A stretch of DNA of 5,102 bases from Parvularcula sp964484475 (GTDB taxonomy: Bacteria > Pseudomonadota > Alphaproteobacteria > Caulobacterales > Parvularculaceae): assembly GCA_964484475.1 (NCBI GenBank), contig CAZAFU010000142.1:1-5102 (forward strand). The letters run 5' to 3'. Below the pieces are notes generated by a model. It was not told the origin of the DNA, ran no database searches, and saw only the letters and a list, made by a program, of their open reading frames with translations. How positions within the stretch are numbered: the first letter of the stretch is position 1; the number at the start of each line of letters is the position of its first letter. The translations under genes and the position numbers were made by a program. Shown here one piece after another: positions 1 through 5,102 of this stretch.

Positions 1-630
1 CATCACGCCGATCTTCATCCGGATCTGGTTGATGAAGATGACGAGACAGTTCGAACGGGCGATCGAGCCCGTGAGCTTCCTCAGGGCCTGGCTCATCAGG
101 CGGGCCTGAAGACCGGGAAGGCTGTCGCCCATTTCCCCTTCGAGTTCGGCCCTCGGGGTCAGCGCCGCCACCGAATCGATCACGAGGACATCGACGGCCC
201 CGGAACGGACCAGGGTATCGGCGATCTCGAGGCTCTGCTCACCGGTATCCGGCTGCGAGATCAGGAGGTCGTTGAGATCGACACCGAGCTTGTTCGCGTA
301 GATCGGGTCGAGGGCATGCTCGGCGTCGATGAACGCCGCGGTTCCGCCGGTCTTCTGCATCTCGGCGATGACATGGAGCGCCAGGGTCGTCTTGCCCGAG
401 CTTTCCGGGCCGTAGACCTCGACGATCCGGCCTTTCGGCAGGCCGCCGATCCCCAGGGCGATGTCGAGGCCGAGCGAACCGGTGGAGATCGAATCGATCT
501 TCACGACCTCCTTCTCGCCAAGACGCATCACGGAGCCCTTGCCGAACGCCTTGTCGATCTGGGAGAGCGCAGCCTCGAGCGCCTTCGATTTGTCCATACC
601 GCCGTCCACTACCTTCAAACCTTTCGCCAT
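1..630 (-). CDS. recA: Recombinase RecA, N-terminal 210 residues (3' part cut by window edge)
   Basis: RecA is the cytoplasmic ATP-dependent strand-exchange protein of homologous recombination and the co-protease that triggers LexA self-cleavage in the SOS response. The visible part begins MAKGLKVVDGG. It has the Walker A loop GPESSGKT at residues 74-81, the catalytic glutamate in DAEHALD (E104), the Walker B segment VLVID at 148-152, loop L1 around EGEMGDS (164-170), and the start of loop L2 at NQIRMKIG (201-208). A full RecA is about 350 residues, so roughly 140 C-terminal residues lie beyond base 1. The start at 630 is preferred because the purine-rich ribosome site GAGAGAGGA ends 10 bases before it. 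An in-frame ATG at 639 (adding MPT) sits almost on top of that site and is unlikely. The frame is intact and every key residue in the visible part is present. It is divergent from the small gene at 739, with a possible LexA box between them. Confidence 0.98.
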   Translation of the reverse strand, partial: MAKGLKVVDGGMDKSKALEAALSQIDKAFGKGSVMRLGEKEVVKIDSISTGSLGLDIALGIGGLPKGRIVEVYGPESSGKTTLALHVIAEMQKTGGTAAFIDAEHALDPIYANKLGVDLNDLLISQPDTGEQSLEIADTLVRSGAVDVLVIDSVAALTPRAELEGEMGDSLPGLQARLMSQALRKLTGSIARSNCLVIFINQIRMKIGVM

Positions 631-679
631 GGTGGGCATATCCTCTCTCGCACGCCAAGTGCGGTCTTGCTAGAAATCA

Positions 680-707
680 CGTGTACGCCTTTTGTTCTCG
701 TCCGCAA
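680..707 (-). promoter_or_regulatory. Possible recA promoter (-35 TTGCGG, weak -10 TACACG)
   Basis: Read on the minus strand, TTGCGG (702-707) resembles a sigma-70 -35 element, and TACACG (680-685) lies 16 bases downstream as a weak -10. Transcription would start about 40 bases before the recA start codon. The -10 match is poor, as is common in alphaproteobacteria, so this is only a candidate. The possible LexA box covers the spacer and part of the -10, which is where a repressor would be expected. Confidence 0.3.
683..697 (-). promoter_or_regulatory. Candidate LexA (SOS) box upstream of recA, one mismatch
   Basis: The plus strand reads GTAC-N7-GTTC, which is GAAC-N7-GTAC in the recA direction. 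The alphaproteobacterial LexA operator is the direct repeat GTTC-N7-GTTC (GAAC-N7-GAAC on the other strand), so seven of eight conserved bases match with exact spacing. The box lies 53 bases upstream of the recA start and overlaps the candidate promoter. recA is usually SOS-controlled in this class, so context supports the call. A one-mismatch hit can also arise by chance. Confidence 0.5.
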
Positions 708-710
708 GCT

Positions 711-719
711 TTATCCACA
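711..719 (+). promoter_or_regulatory. Perfect DnaA box TTATCCACA
   Basis: TTATCCACA is an exact match to the strong 9-mer bound by the initiator DnaA. It lies in the divergent intergenic region, a few bases upstream of the recA -35 candidate and 20 bases before the start of the small gene at 739. There is only one such box here and no AT-rich unwinding element, so this is not a replication origin. If functional, it would be a transcriptional or titration site. Confidence 0.4.
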
Positions 720-738
720 GGCTTTTCCGGAGTGTCAC

Positions 739-927
739 ATGCCTCTCAATACCCAAATCGAAACCGAAGCCGACCTCCAGGTCGGCCCCACTGACCAGGG
801 GATGGTGCGGATCTATCTCCAGGGTCCACAGGTGGACCTTCCCCTCGACTTCGACCCCGAGGACGCCGAAGCCATCGCGGAAGAATTGAGAGCCGCGGCG
901 GCCGCGGCGAGGGAGATGCGCAAATGA
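739..927 (+). CDS. Small conserved acidic protein, DUF6324-like (62 aa)
   Basis: This 62-residue protein has no signal peptide or membrane segment and no known function. Its core, LQVGPTDQGMVRIYLQG (14-30), then VDLPLDFDPEDAEAIAEELRAA (32-53 region), looks like a short beta strand pair followed by an acidic helix that ends in an alanine run. I recognise this pattern from small Rhodobacterales proteins annotated DUF6324; the family name is from memory and should be checked. The start at 739 is chosen because GGAG (729-732) lies 6 bases upstream. The same frame stays open further upstream, but that stretch runs antisense through recA and is a GC-rich shadow. The stop overlaps the start of the AsmA-family gene (ATGA), so the two are probably co-transcribed and translationally coupled. 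Confidence 0.85.
   Translation: MPLNTQIETEADLQVGPTDQGMVRIYLQGPQVDLPLDFDPEDAEAIAEELRAAAAAAREMRK
910..915 (+). promoter_or_regulatory. Ribosome-binding site for the AsmA-family gene, inside the upstream gene
   Basis: AGGGAG lies 8 bases before the ATG at 924 and within the last codons of the 62-residue gene. It fixes the start of the downstream gene and fits with the 4-base ATGA overlap as a translational coupling site. Confidence 0.7.
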
Positions 928-2966
928 AATGGCTGGTCCGGGTTGTTGTCGTCCTTTTGGTGCTCGCGCTCGGACTATGGCTGATTCTCCCGCGTTTGAT
1001 CAGCAAAGAGGACCTGGTTGCGAGAGCCGAGACCGAGGCGACGTCGATGCTCGGGCGCGAGGTCTCGATCGGCGAGGTCACGGGCATCAGCCTCTTTCCG
1101 CCAAGGATCACGGTTCGTGGTCTCGAAGTGGCGAACGCGGAAGGTTTCGACGACCCCTATCTCGCAAGGGTCGAGGAAGCCCGCCTCGGCGTCGCGCTCA
1201 TGCCTCTCCTGTCGAGCCGCGTGGAGATCGAGACCTTCAGTCTCGACGAGCCGACGATCTACCTCGCGACCCGGGCCGACGGGTCGAACAACTACACTCT
1301 CGGCGCGGAAGACACGGGCGAAGCGGGCACCGGGGACAGCGGCAGCGACGCGGTGGTGGTGGGCGACCTGACCATCAGCGAGGGTCGTCTCACCTATCGC
1401 ACGCCCGATGCGGACTATGCGGTCGAGGCCCTGAATGCGGAACTGAAGCTCCCCGAACGCGGCGATGACCTGACGCTCGACGCCGGCATGCGCCTCGAAG
1501 GGATCGAGACAGCCGCAGACCTTCGCATCAGCGATTTCTGGACGTTCGCGGCAGAGGGCCGGGGCGAGGGCGAAGCCAGTATCGATCTCGGCGGCAACGC
1601 CTTCGAAGGAAGGTTCGCCATGGGACTGGAGCCCTTCTCTCTCGAAGGGCCGATCACGATCTCCCTCGGCCAGCCGTCAGCGCTCGAGCCGCTTGTCGGA
1701 GCGGAAACCGTCGAAGCCTTCGCGCCCTTCGGCGATGTCACCGTGGCGGGCACCGCCAATGTCACCGAAGAGCGCCTCGCCTTCGAAGGCGCGACCTTCA
1801 ATACGGCCGTCGCCGCGGGTGCCGGCGACCTCACTCTGGTCCTGACCGGAGCCCGGCCGAGGCTCGAGGGCCGGGTCAGGGCACAGCGCGCGGACCTCAC
1901 ACCCTTCTTCCCCGAGGAAGACGCCCGGGCCGACGCGCCGGAGGACGCCCCCTTCCCCGCATGGTCGGAGGAGACGATCGACTTCTCCGGCCTCACCGCC
2001 TTCGACGCCGACCTCGAGGTGAATGCCGAGGAGATCGTCGTTCCGACCTACACCCTGCGCAATGTCGCGGGGGCTGCGGTGATCGACAACGGACGGGTCA
2101 GGCTCGGCCTCGACCGGGCGGAAACCCTCGGCGGGAGCGCGAGCGGCGCTCTCACCCTGAACGCCGCGGCCGCCAACCCGGAAGTGGCGACAGACTTCAC
2201 CTTCGCCGATGTCGATTTCGCCGAAGCGGGGCCCGCCCTTCTGGGAACGAAGCGGCTGATCGGCCGCGGCACCCTGCGCTTCGACGTCACCACCCAGGGC
2301 AAGAGCCAGGCGTCGTGGGTCGAGAACCTCGGCGGGCAGGCCTCGGTCGGGGTCAGCGGCGGTCGCATCCTCGGCATCGACCTCAACCTCCTCGCCCAGA
2401 CCGCGCTCGAGCTGATCGAAGGGGCAAGGGGCGACGGGCTGACGGCAGCGAGCCTCGTCCCCGCTCTCGCCGATCTCACGACCCGGGCCGCCGCCCGAGG
2501 GGCCGAGACGCAGTTCGACGTGGCGAACTTCAACGCAGATATCGTCAGTGGACGCACGAACCTGACCGAGGCGCAGCTCAGGTCCGATACCTTTCGCGCA
2601 ACGATCGGCGGGGCTGTGAACCTGCCCGAGCAGGCAGTGGATCTCAGGATCCTGCTCGCCGCCAAGCCCCCCGCGGCGACGGGCTACAACGAGTTCATCG
2701 CCCCCGTTGCGGTCAGGGGCAGCTTCTCCGATCCCTCGATCGCGATCGATCCCCAACCGATCATCAACACCCTCGTCCGCGGGCAGGCGAACAAAGTCCT
2801 CGAAGGGACGGGCATCGAGCTCAAGGAGGGAGAGAATGTGGGCGATGCGCTTCGCAACCGCGCCCAGCAGGAACTCTTCAACCTGCTCGGTGGACGGAAG
2901 AAGCCCGAAACGGATGCGCCCGCCCCTCAAGGTGAAGAGACGGGCGAAGAACCGCCCCGACGCTGA
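924..2966 (+). CDS. AsmA family protein (680 aa), membrane-anchored periplasmic
   Basis: AsmA-family proteins have one N-terminal membrane helix and a large periplasmic beta-rich body. They are linked to outer-membrane assembly and phospholipid homeostasis, and relatives such as TamB and YhdP are thought to form lipid-conducting bridges. Here residues 4-22 are a hydrophobic segment (VRVVVVLLVLALGLWLILP region) with positive K2 and R6 on the cytoplasmic side. The AsmA N-terminal module follows, with REVSIGEVTGISLFPPRITVRGLEVAN at 45-71 region. Repeated beta-strand units continue to the C-terminal AsmA module: GGQASVGVSGGRILGIDL (470-487), then FRATIGGAVNL (557-567) and VAVRGSFSDPSIAIDP (595-610). 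Acidic linkers occur near 128-142 and 330-350, and the tail (657-680) is proline- and glutamate-rich. The length is close to E. coli AsmA (about 617) and far below TamB. It starts inside the preceding small gene. The family assignment is firm; the exact partner or cargo is unknown. Confidence 0.93.
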   Translation: MKWLVRVVVVLLVLALGLWLILPRLISKEDLVARAETEATSMLGREVSIGEVTGISLFPPRITVRGLEVANAEGFDDPYLARVEEARLGVALMPLLSSRVEIETFSLDEPTIYLATRADGSNNYTLGAEDTGEAGTGDSGSDAVVVGDLTISEGRLTYRTPDADYAVEALNAELKLPERGDDLTLDAGMRLEGIETAADLRISDFWTFAAEGRGEGEASIDLGGNAFEGRFAMGLEPFSLEGPITISLGQPSALEPLVGAETVEAFAPFGDVTVAGTANVTEERLAFEGATFNTAVAAGAGDLTLVLTGARPRLEGRVRAQRADLTPFFPEEDARADAPEDAPFPAWSEETIDFSGLTAFDADLEVNAEEIVVPTYTLRNVAGAAVIDNGRVRLGLDRAETLGGSASGALTLNAAAANPEVATDFTFADVDFAEAGPALLGTKRLIGRGTLRFDVTTQGKSQASWVENLGGQASVGVSGGRILGIDLNLLAQTALELIEGARGDGLTAASLVPALADLTTRAAARGAETQFDVANFNADIVSGRTNLTEAQLRSDTFRATIGGAVNLPEQAVDLRILLAAKPPAATGYNEFIAPVAVRGSFSDPSIAIDPQPIINTLVRGQANKVLEGTGIELKEGENVGDALRNRAQQELFNLLGGRKKPETDAPAPQGEETGEEPPRR

Positions 2967-2989
2967 TCCGGACCACCGGGCGGGAGGGA

Positions 2990-3010
2990 ACCGGGGCGGG
3001 CCGCCCCGGT
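2990..3010. terminator. GC-rich hairpin between convergent genes, possible bidirectional terminator
   Basis: ACCGGGGC (2990-2997) pairs perfectly with GCCCCGGT (3003-3010), and an inner G-C pair leaves a 3-base loop. The stem lies 23 bases past the AsmA-family stop and 11 bases past the synthetase stop, where a shared end for both converging transcripts would be expected. There is no T-run on either side, so it is not a classic intrinsic terminator. It may instead stop transcription weakly or protect the 3' ends. Confidence 0.5.
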
Positions 3011-3026
3011 CCTGAGCGCCGTCAGG
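3011..3026. repeat. Short inverted repeat over the synthetase stop codon
   Basis: CCTGA (3011-3015) pairs with TCAGG (3022-3026) around a 6-base loop. The right arm contains the stop codon of the acyl-CoA synthetase gene. It directly abuts the stronger hairpin at 2990-3010, and together they make the gap between the convergent genes almost entirely structured. A 5-bp stem alone could be chance. Confidence 0.3.
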
Positions 3027-4650
3027 CGGCGTCGGCGGTAGGCAGCTTGTAATCCTTGAACATGTCCCGGAGCCTGGTCTTCAGGACCTTGCCCGTCGCC
3101 CCGAGCGGGATCTCGTCGACAATCTGCACATCGTCCACGGCGGAGATCTTCGGCAGCTTGTCATTGACGAAAGCCATGATCCTGCTGGCGTCGGCCGAGG
3201 CCTTGTCCTTCACCTGCACGACGAGAAGCGGGCGTTCGTCCCATTTCGGATGATGCATGCCAAGCGCTGCCGCCTGCACCACGTCGGGATGGTTGAGGGC
3301 GGCGTTCTCGATGTCGATCGAGCTGATCCATTCGCCGCCCGACTTGATGACATCCTTGGCGCGGTCGGTGATCTGCATGGAGCCATTGGGGTGGATCACC
3401 GCCACGTCACCGGTATCGAACCATCCGTCGTCGGTAAGGGCGTTCTCCTTGAACCCGTAATAGGTGTCGATGATCCAGGGGCCCTTCACCTGCAGGTGGC
3501 CTTCGCTTTCGCCATCGCAGGGCAGCACGTCACCGTCCGCCGATACGATCCGCATATCGACGAAGGGCACGGCCTGGCCCTGCTTGATCTGTTCGGGGAT
3601 GCGTTCCTCGATCGGACGGTCGTAGAAGCCCAGGGGCTCCATGTTGACCGTTCCGATCGGCGACATCTCGGTCATGCCCCAGCCCTGCCGGCAGCGTACG
3701 CCGTATTTGTCGTAACCGCGGATCAGCTTTTCCGAGAGGGCCGAGCCGCCGATGAGACTGTATTTGAGCTGGCCGAAATCGAGCCCCTTCTCTTCGACAT
3801 AGGCAAGAAGGTTCAGCCACACCGTGGGCACGCCGAGGGCGTAGGTCACCTCCTCCTCGACGATCAGCTCATGCAGCGACGCTCCGTCGAGGCCGGGGCC
3901 CGGCAGGACGAGCTTCATCCCGAGAAGCAGCGCGCCATAGGGAATGCCCCACGCATTGACGTGGAACATCGGCACCACCGGCAGGCAGATATCGCCCTGG
4001 CCCACCCCGAGGGAGGTGGGAAGGGACGAGGCGAGGGTCTGAAGGACCAGCGCACGGTGGGAGTAGAGCACCCCCTTCGGCTTGCCTGTGGTCCCCGAGG
4101 TGTAGCACATCGCGCAGGCGGTGTTCTCGTCGAAGCTCGGCCAGTCATAGCTCCTCGGCTGGCCGGCGATCACCTCCTCGTAGCTCTTCGCCTTCAGGCC
4201 GTTCTGGGTCAGCGCCCCTTCCGGGCACATCTCCACATAGATCTCGACGTCCTTCAGGATCGGGGCGAGCCCCGCTGCGAGAGGAGCGAAGGTCGCGTCG
4301 TAGAAGACCGCCTTGTCGCCCGCATGGGCCATGACATAGCCCGCATTCTCCGGCCCGAGGCGCGGATTGACGGTGTGGCAGACCGCGCCGATCCCGGCGA
4401 GCGCGTAGTAGAGCTCGAGCTGACGGTGGGTGTTCCAGCCGATCACCCCGACCCGGTCGCCGTGCCCGATGCCCATGCCCTTGAGAGCGTGGGCGAGCTG
4501 GGCGATCCGCTCGGCGGCTTCGCCGTAGGTATAGCGATGGATGCCGCCTTCCACGAGCCGGGTGACGATTTCCTGGTCGCTGTGGTTGCGGACGGCGTGC
4601 TTCAGGATGTCCGTGAGCAGCAATGGCGCGTTTTGCATCTGTCCGAGCAT
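3022..4650 (-). CDS. AMP-forming acyl-CoA synthetase (ANL superfamily), DmdB/fatty-acid CoA ligase-like, 542 aa
   Basis: The enzyme activates a carboxylic acid with ATP to an acyl-adenylate, then forms the CoA thioester in the cytoplasm. All ANL signatures are present: P-loop YTSGTTGKPKG (183-193), MFHVNAWG (228-235), GGSALS (301-306), QGWGMTEMSP (322-331), GWFDTGD (409-415), the hinge region ITDRAKDVIKSGGEWIS (427-443) with D429, and the catalytic lysine K521 in PLGATGKVLK. The N-terminus MLGQMQ is typical of roseobacter 3-methylthiopropionyl-CoA ligase (DmdB) and related medium/long-chain acyl-CoA ligases, so the substrate cannot be fixed from sequence. The length is normal for the family. 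The start at 4650 is chosen over an in-frame ATG at 4722 because GAGGA lies 4 bases upstream and homologues begin MLGQM; the extra 24 residues look non-coding. The gene converges on the AsmA-family gene. It follows the small acidic gene on the same strand after a 129-base structured gap, so shared transcription is uncertain. Confidence 0.95.
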   Translation of the reverse strand: MLGQMQNAPLLLTDILKHAVRNHSDQEIVTRLVEGGIHRYTYGEAAERIAQLAHALKGMGIGHGDRVGVIGWNTHRQLELYYALAGIGAVCHTVNPRLGPENAGYVMAHAGDKAVFYDATFAPLAAGLAPILKDVEIYVEMCPEGALTQNGLKAKSYEEVIAGQPRSYDWPSFDENTACAMCYTSGTTGKPKGVLYSHRALVLQTLASSLPTSLGVGQGDICLPVVPMFHVNAWGIPYGALLLGMKLVLPGPGLDGASLHELIVEEEVTYALGVPTVWLNLLAYVEEKGLDFGQLKYSLIGGSALSEKLIRGYDKYGVRCRQGWGMTEMSPIGTVNMEPLGFYDRPIEERIPEQIKQGQAVPFVDMRIVSADGDVLPCDGESEGHLQVKGPWIIDTYYGFKENALTDDGWFDTGDVAVIHPNGSMQITDRAKDVIKSGGEWISSIDIENAALNHPDVVQAAALGMHHPKWDERPLLVVQVKDKASADASRIMAFVNDKLPKISAVDDVQIVDEIPLGATGKVLKTRLRDMFKDYKLPTADAA

Positions 4651-4653
4651 GAT

Positions 4654-4659
4654 TTCCTC
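4654..4659 (-). promoter_or_regulatory. Ribosome-binding site that fixes the synthetase start
   Basis: On the minus strand GAGGAA precedes the ATG at 4650 by 3-4 bases, slightly close but strong in sequence. The alternative upstream ATG at 4722 has no comparable purine-rich element, which favours the shorter protein. Confidence 0.6.
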
Positions 4660-4662
4660 GCG

Positions 4663-4673
4663 AGAACTGTTCT
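4663..4673. repeat. 11-base palindrome AGAACTGTTCT upstream of the synthetase start
   Basis: Two perfect 5-base arms, AGAAC and GTTCT, flank one central base. The palindrome begins 13 bases upstream of the synthetase start codon, next to the ribosome site. It could be an operator half-site pair for a dimeric repressor. It does not fit the LexA direct-repeat pattern. No regulator gene is visible beside it. Confidence 0.35.
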
Positions 4674-4704
4674 TGTGAGCTGGATTGGCCCCCATCGTGG
4701 AACC

Positions 4705-4720
4705 GCATGCGCCGACATGC
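4705..4720. repeat. Inverted repeat GCATG-N6-CATGC in the synthetase leader
   Basis: Arms at 4705-4709 and 4716-4720 are perfect inverted repeats with a 6-base spacer, the size of a binding site for a dimeric helix-turn-helix regulator. On the minus strand it overlaps a weak promoter candidate, with TTGCAT (4717-4722) as -35 and CACGAT (4694-4699) as a poor -10, 17 bases apart. Both promoter and operator are tentative. Confidence 0.25.
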
Positions 4721-4722
4721 AA

Positions 4723-4755
4723 GCGCGGGCGACCAGCCTTGCTGATCCCCCGCGC
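4723..4755. repeat. Long imperfect hairpin between the two minus-strand genes
   Basis: GCGCGGG (4723-4729) pairs with CCCGCGC (4749-4755). After a C/C mismatch, two further pairs (GA with TC) follow, then a C/A mismatch, then CAGC (4734-4737) with GCTG (4741-4744) around a 3-base loop. That makes 13 pairs with two single mismatches. In the gene direction it lies 25 bases past the stop of the small acidic gene and no T-run follows it, so it may be a weak terminator, an mRNA end stabiliser or a leader structure for the synthetase. On the plus strand a TTTT lies 3 bases downstream, but no plus-strand gene ends here. Confidence 0.5.
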
Positions 4756-4779
4756 CGCTTTTCCGGTGCTGGGTAGGGA

Positions 4780-5102
4780 CTAGCCGGAAATACTATCGCG
4801 GAACGTCCGCAGTTCCTCTCGGCTGACGCCTTCGGAACGGAGGAAGTCCTCGATCTCCGCGCTCTGGAAACGCTCCATTCCGCCGGAGGCGCAGAGCGCG
4901 CGCACGGTGTCGCGGCTGTCATCGATCCGCTGCTCGAGGATGACCGGCCTGTCGCTTTCGCTGATGTGGTCCTCGCACTCCTCGGCGAGTTCGCCCACGG
5001 CTTCGCCCGCATTGCCCATCTTCTCGCCCCAGACTTCCATCTCTTCACCCCAGGCTTCCATCACCTCTTCGAACTTCTCCATCGAAGCCTCGAATTCGGT
5101 CA
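4780..5102 (-). CDS. Small acidic heptad-repeat protein of unknown function (start probably at window edge)
   Basis: I do not recognise this protein. The N-terminal part is a run of seven-residue units: FEASMEK, FEEVMEA, WGEEMEV, WGEKMGN, AGEAVGE, LAEECED. A bulky residue opens each early unit and M or V stands at the fifth place, a pattern typical of an amphipathic or coiled-coil helix. The C-terminal half contains RPVILEQRIDDSRDTVRALC and a possible second helix pair ending REELRTFRDSISG. There is no signal peptide or membrane segment, and the protein is strongly acidic. An ATG at 5082 would give 100 residues, with GAGG 5 bases upstream. However, the frame stays open to the edge as (N)TG-ACC-GAA-TTC, and the heptad pattern continues through it, so a start at base 5103 (MTEFEAS...) seems likelier. 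It lies upstream of the synthetase gene on the same strand. Codon use matches its neighbours. Confidence 0.75.
   Translation of the reverse strand, partial: TEFEASMEKFEEVMEAWGEEMEVWGEKMGNAGEAVGELAEECEDHISESDRPVILEQRIDDSRDTVRALCASGGMERFQSAEIEDFLRSEGVSREELRTFRDSISG

Noticed and set aside
631..639. Alternative recA start at 639 adding three residues
   Set aside because: Only one base separates it from the AGGA ribosome motif, whereas the ATG at 630 has a workable 10-base spacing and begins with the usual MAKG-like sequence.
711..719. Replication origin at the DnaA box
   Set aside because: There is a single box, no AT-rich unwinding region and no origin-associated genes such as dnaA, dnaN or parAB nearby.
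316..738. Upstream in-frame extension of the small gene to give a 203-residue protein
   Set aside because: It would run antisense through recA and its promoter region; the ATG at 739 has a well-placed GGAG and matches the expected short family length.
1677..2930. 417-codon open frame antisense to the AsmA-family gene
   Set aside because: Same GC-shadow effect; the protein is rich in G, R, E and D without domain features, while the plus strand has a clear AsmA-family protein.
4663..4673. LexA site upstream of the synthetase gene (GAAC and GTTC present)
   Set aside because: The two tetramers are inverted and only one base apart, unlike the direct repeat with a 7-base gap of alphaproteobacterial LexA or the 4-base gap of the Gram-positive site.
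4651..4722. 24-residue N-terminal extension of the acyl-CoA synthetase (start at 4722)
   Set aside because: It has no ribosome site, its translation is unlike related enzymes, and the ATG at 4650 gives the family-typical MLGQM start with GAGGA upstream.
3250..4776. Long open frame (508 codons) on the plus strand antisense to the acyl-CoA synthetase
   Set aside because: It is a third-position shadow in high-GC DNA; the opposite strand carries a complete enzyme with all catalytic motifs, and the antisense translation is compositionally odd and has no recognisable domain.

Overview
The window looks like ordinary chromosomal DNA of a high-GC alphaproteobacterium, most likely of the Rhodobacterales (Roseobacter/Paracoccaceae) group. 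The indications are the RecA sequence type, a small protein of a family I associate with Rhodobacterales, an acyl-CoA synthetase with the MLGQM-type N-terminus known from roseobacter DmdB-like ligases, and the strong G/C third-position bias. The placement rests on recognised sequence style, not on a database search.

Layout: (1) 1-630, minus strand: the first 210 residues of recA, running off the left edge. (2) 631-738: a 108-bp divergent intergenic region with the recA ribosome-binding site, a one-mismatch alphaproteobacterial LexA (SOS) box and a perfect 9-bp DnaA box. (3) 739-927 and 924-2966, plus strand: a 62-residue acidic protein translationally coupled by an ATGA overlap to a 680-residue AsmA-family protein with an N-terminal membrane anchor. 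(4) 2967-3021: a short convergent gap with a strong GC-rich hairpin, a likely two-way transcription end. (5) 3022-4650, minus strand: a complete ANL-superfamily acyl-CoA synthetase (542 residues) with all signature motifs. (6) 4651-4779: a leader/intergenic segment holding a long imperfect hairpin and two short inverted repeats. (7) 4780-5102, minus strand: a small acidic protein of unknown function whose N-terminal part is a run of heptads; its start codon is probably just past the right edge.

The genes do not form one obvious pathway. recA is DNA repair and recombination. The AsmA-family protein most likely acts in envelope lipid homeostasis. The acyl-CoA synthetase activates a carboxylic acid, probably for beta-oxidation or methylthiopropionate-type catabolism. 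I see no mobile element, CRISPR array, tRNA or rRNA, and nothing that amounts to a new defence or metabolic system. The most useful leads are the regulatory motifs upstream of recA, the structured leader of the synthetase gene and the heptad-repeat small protein.
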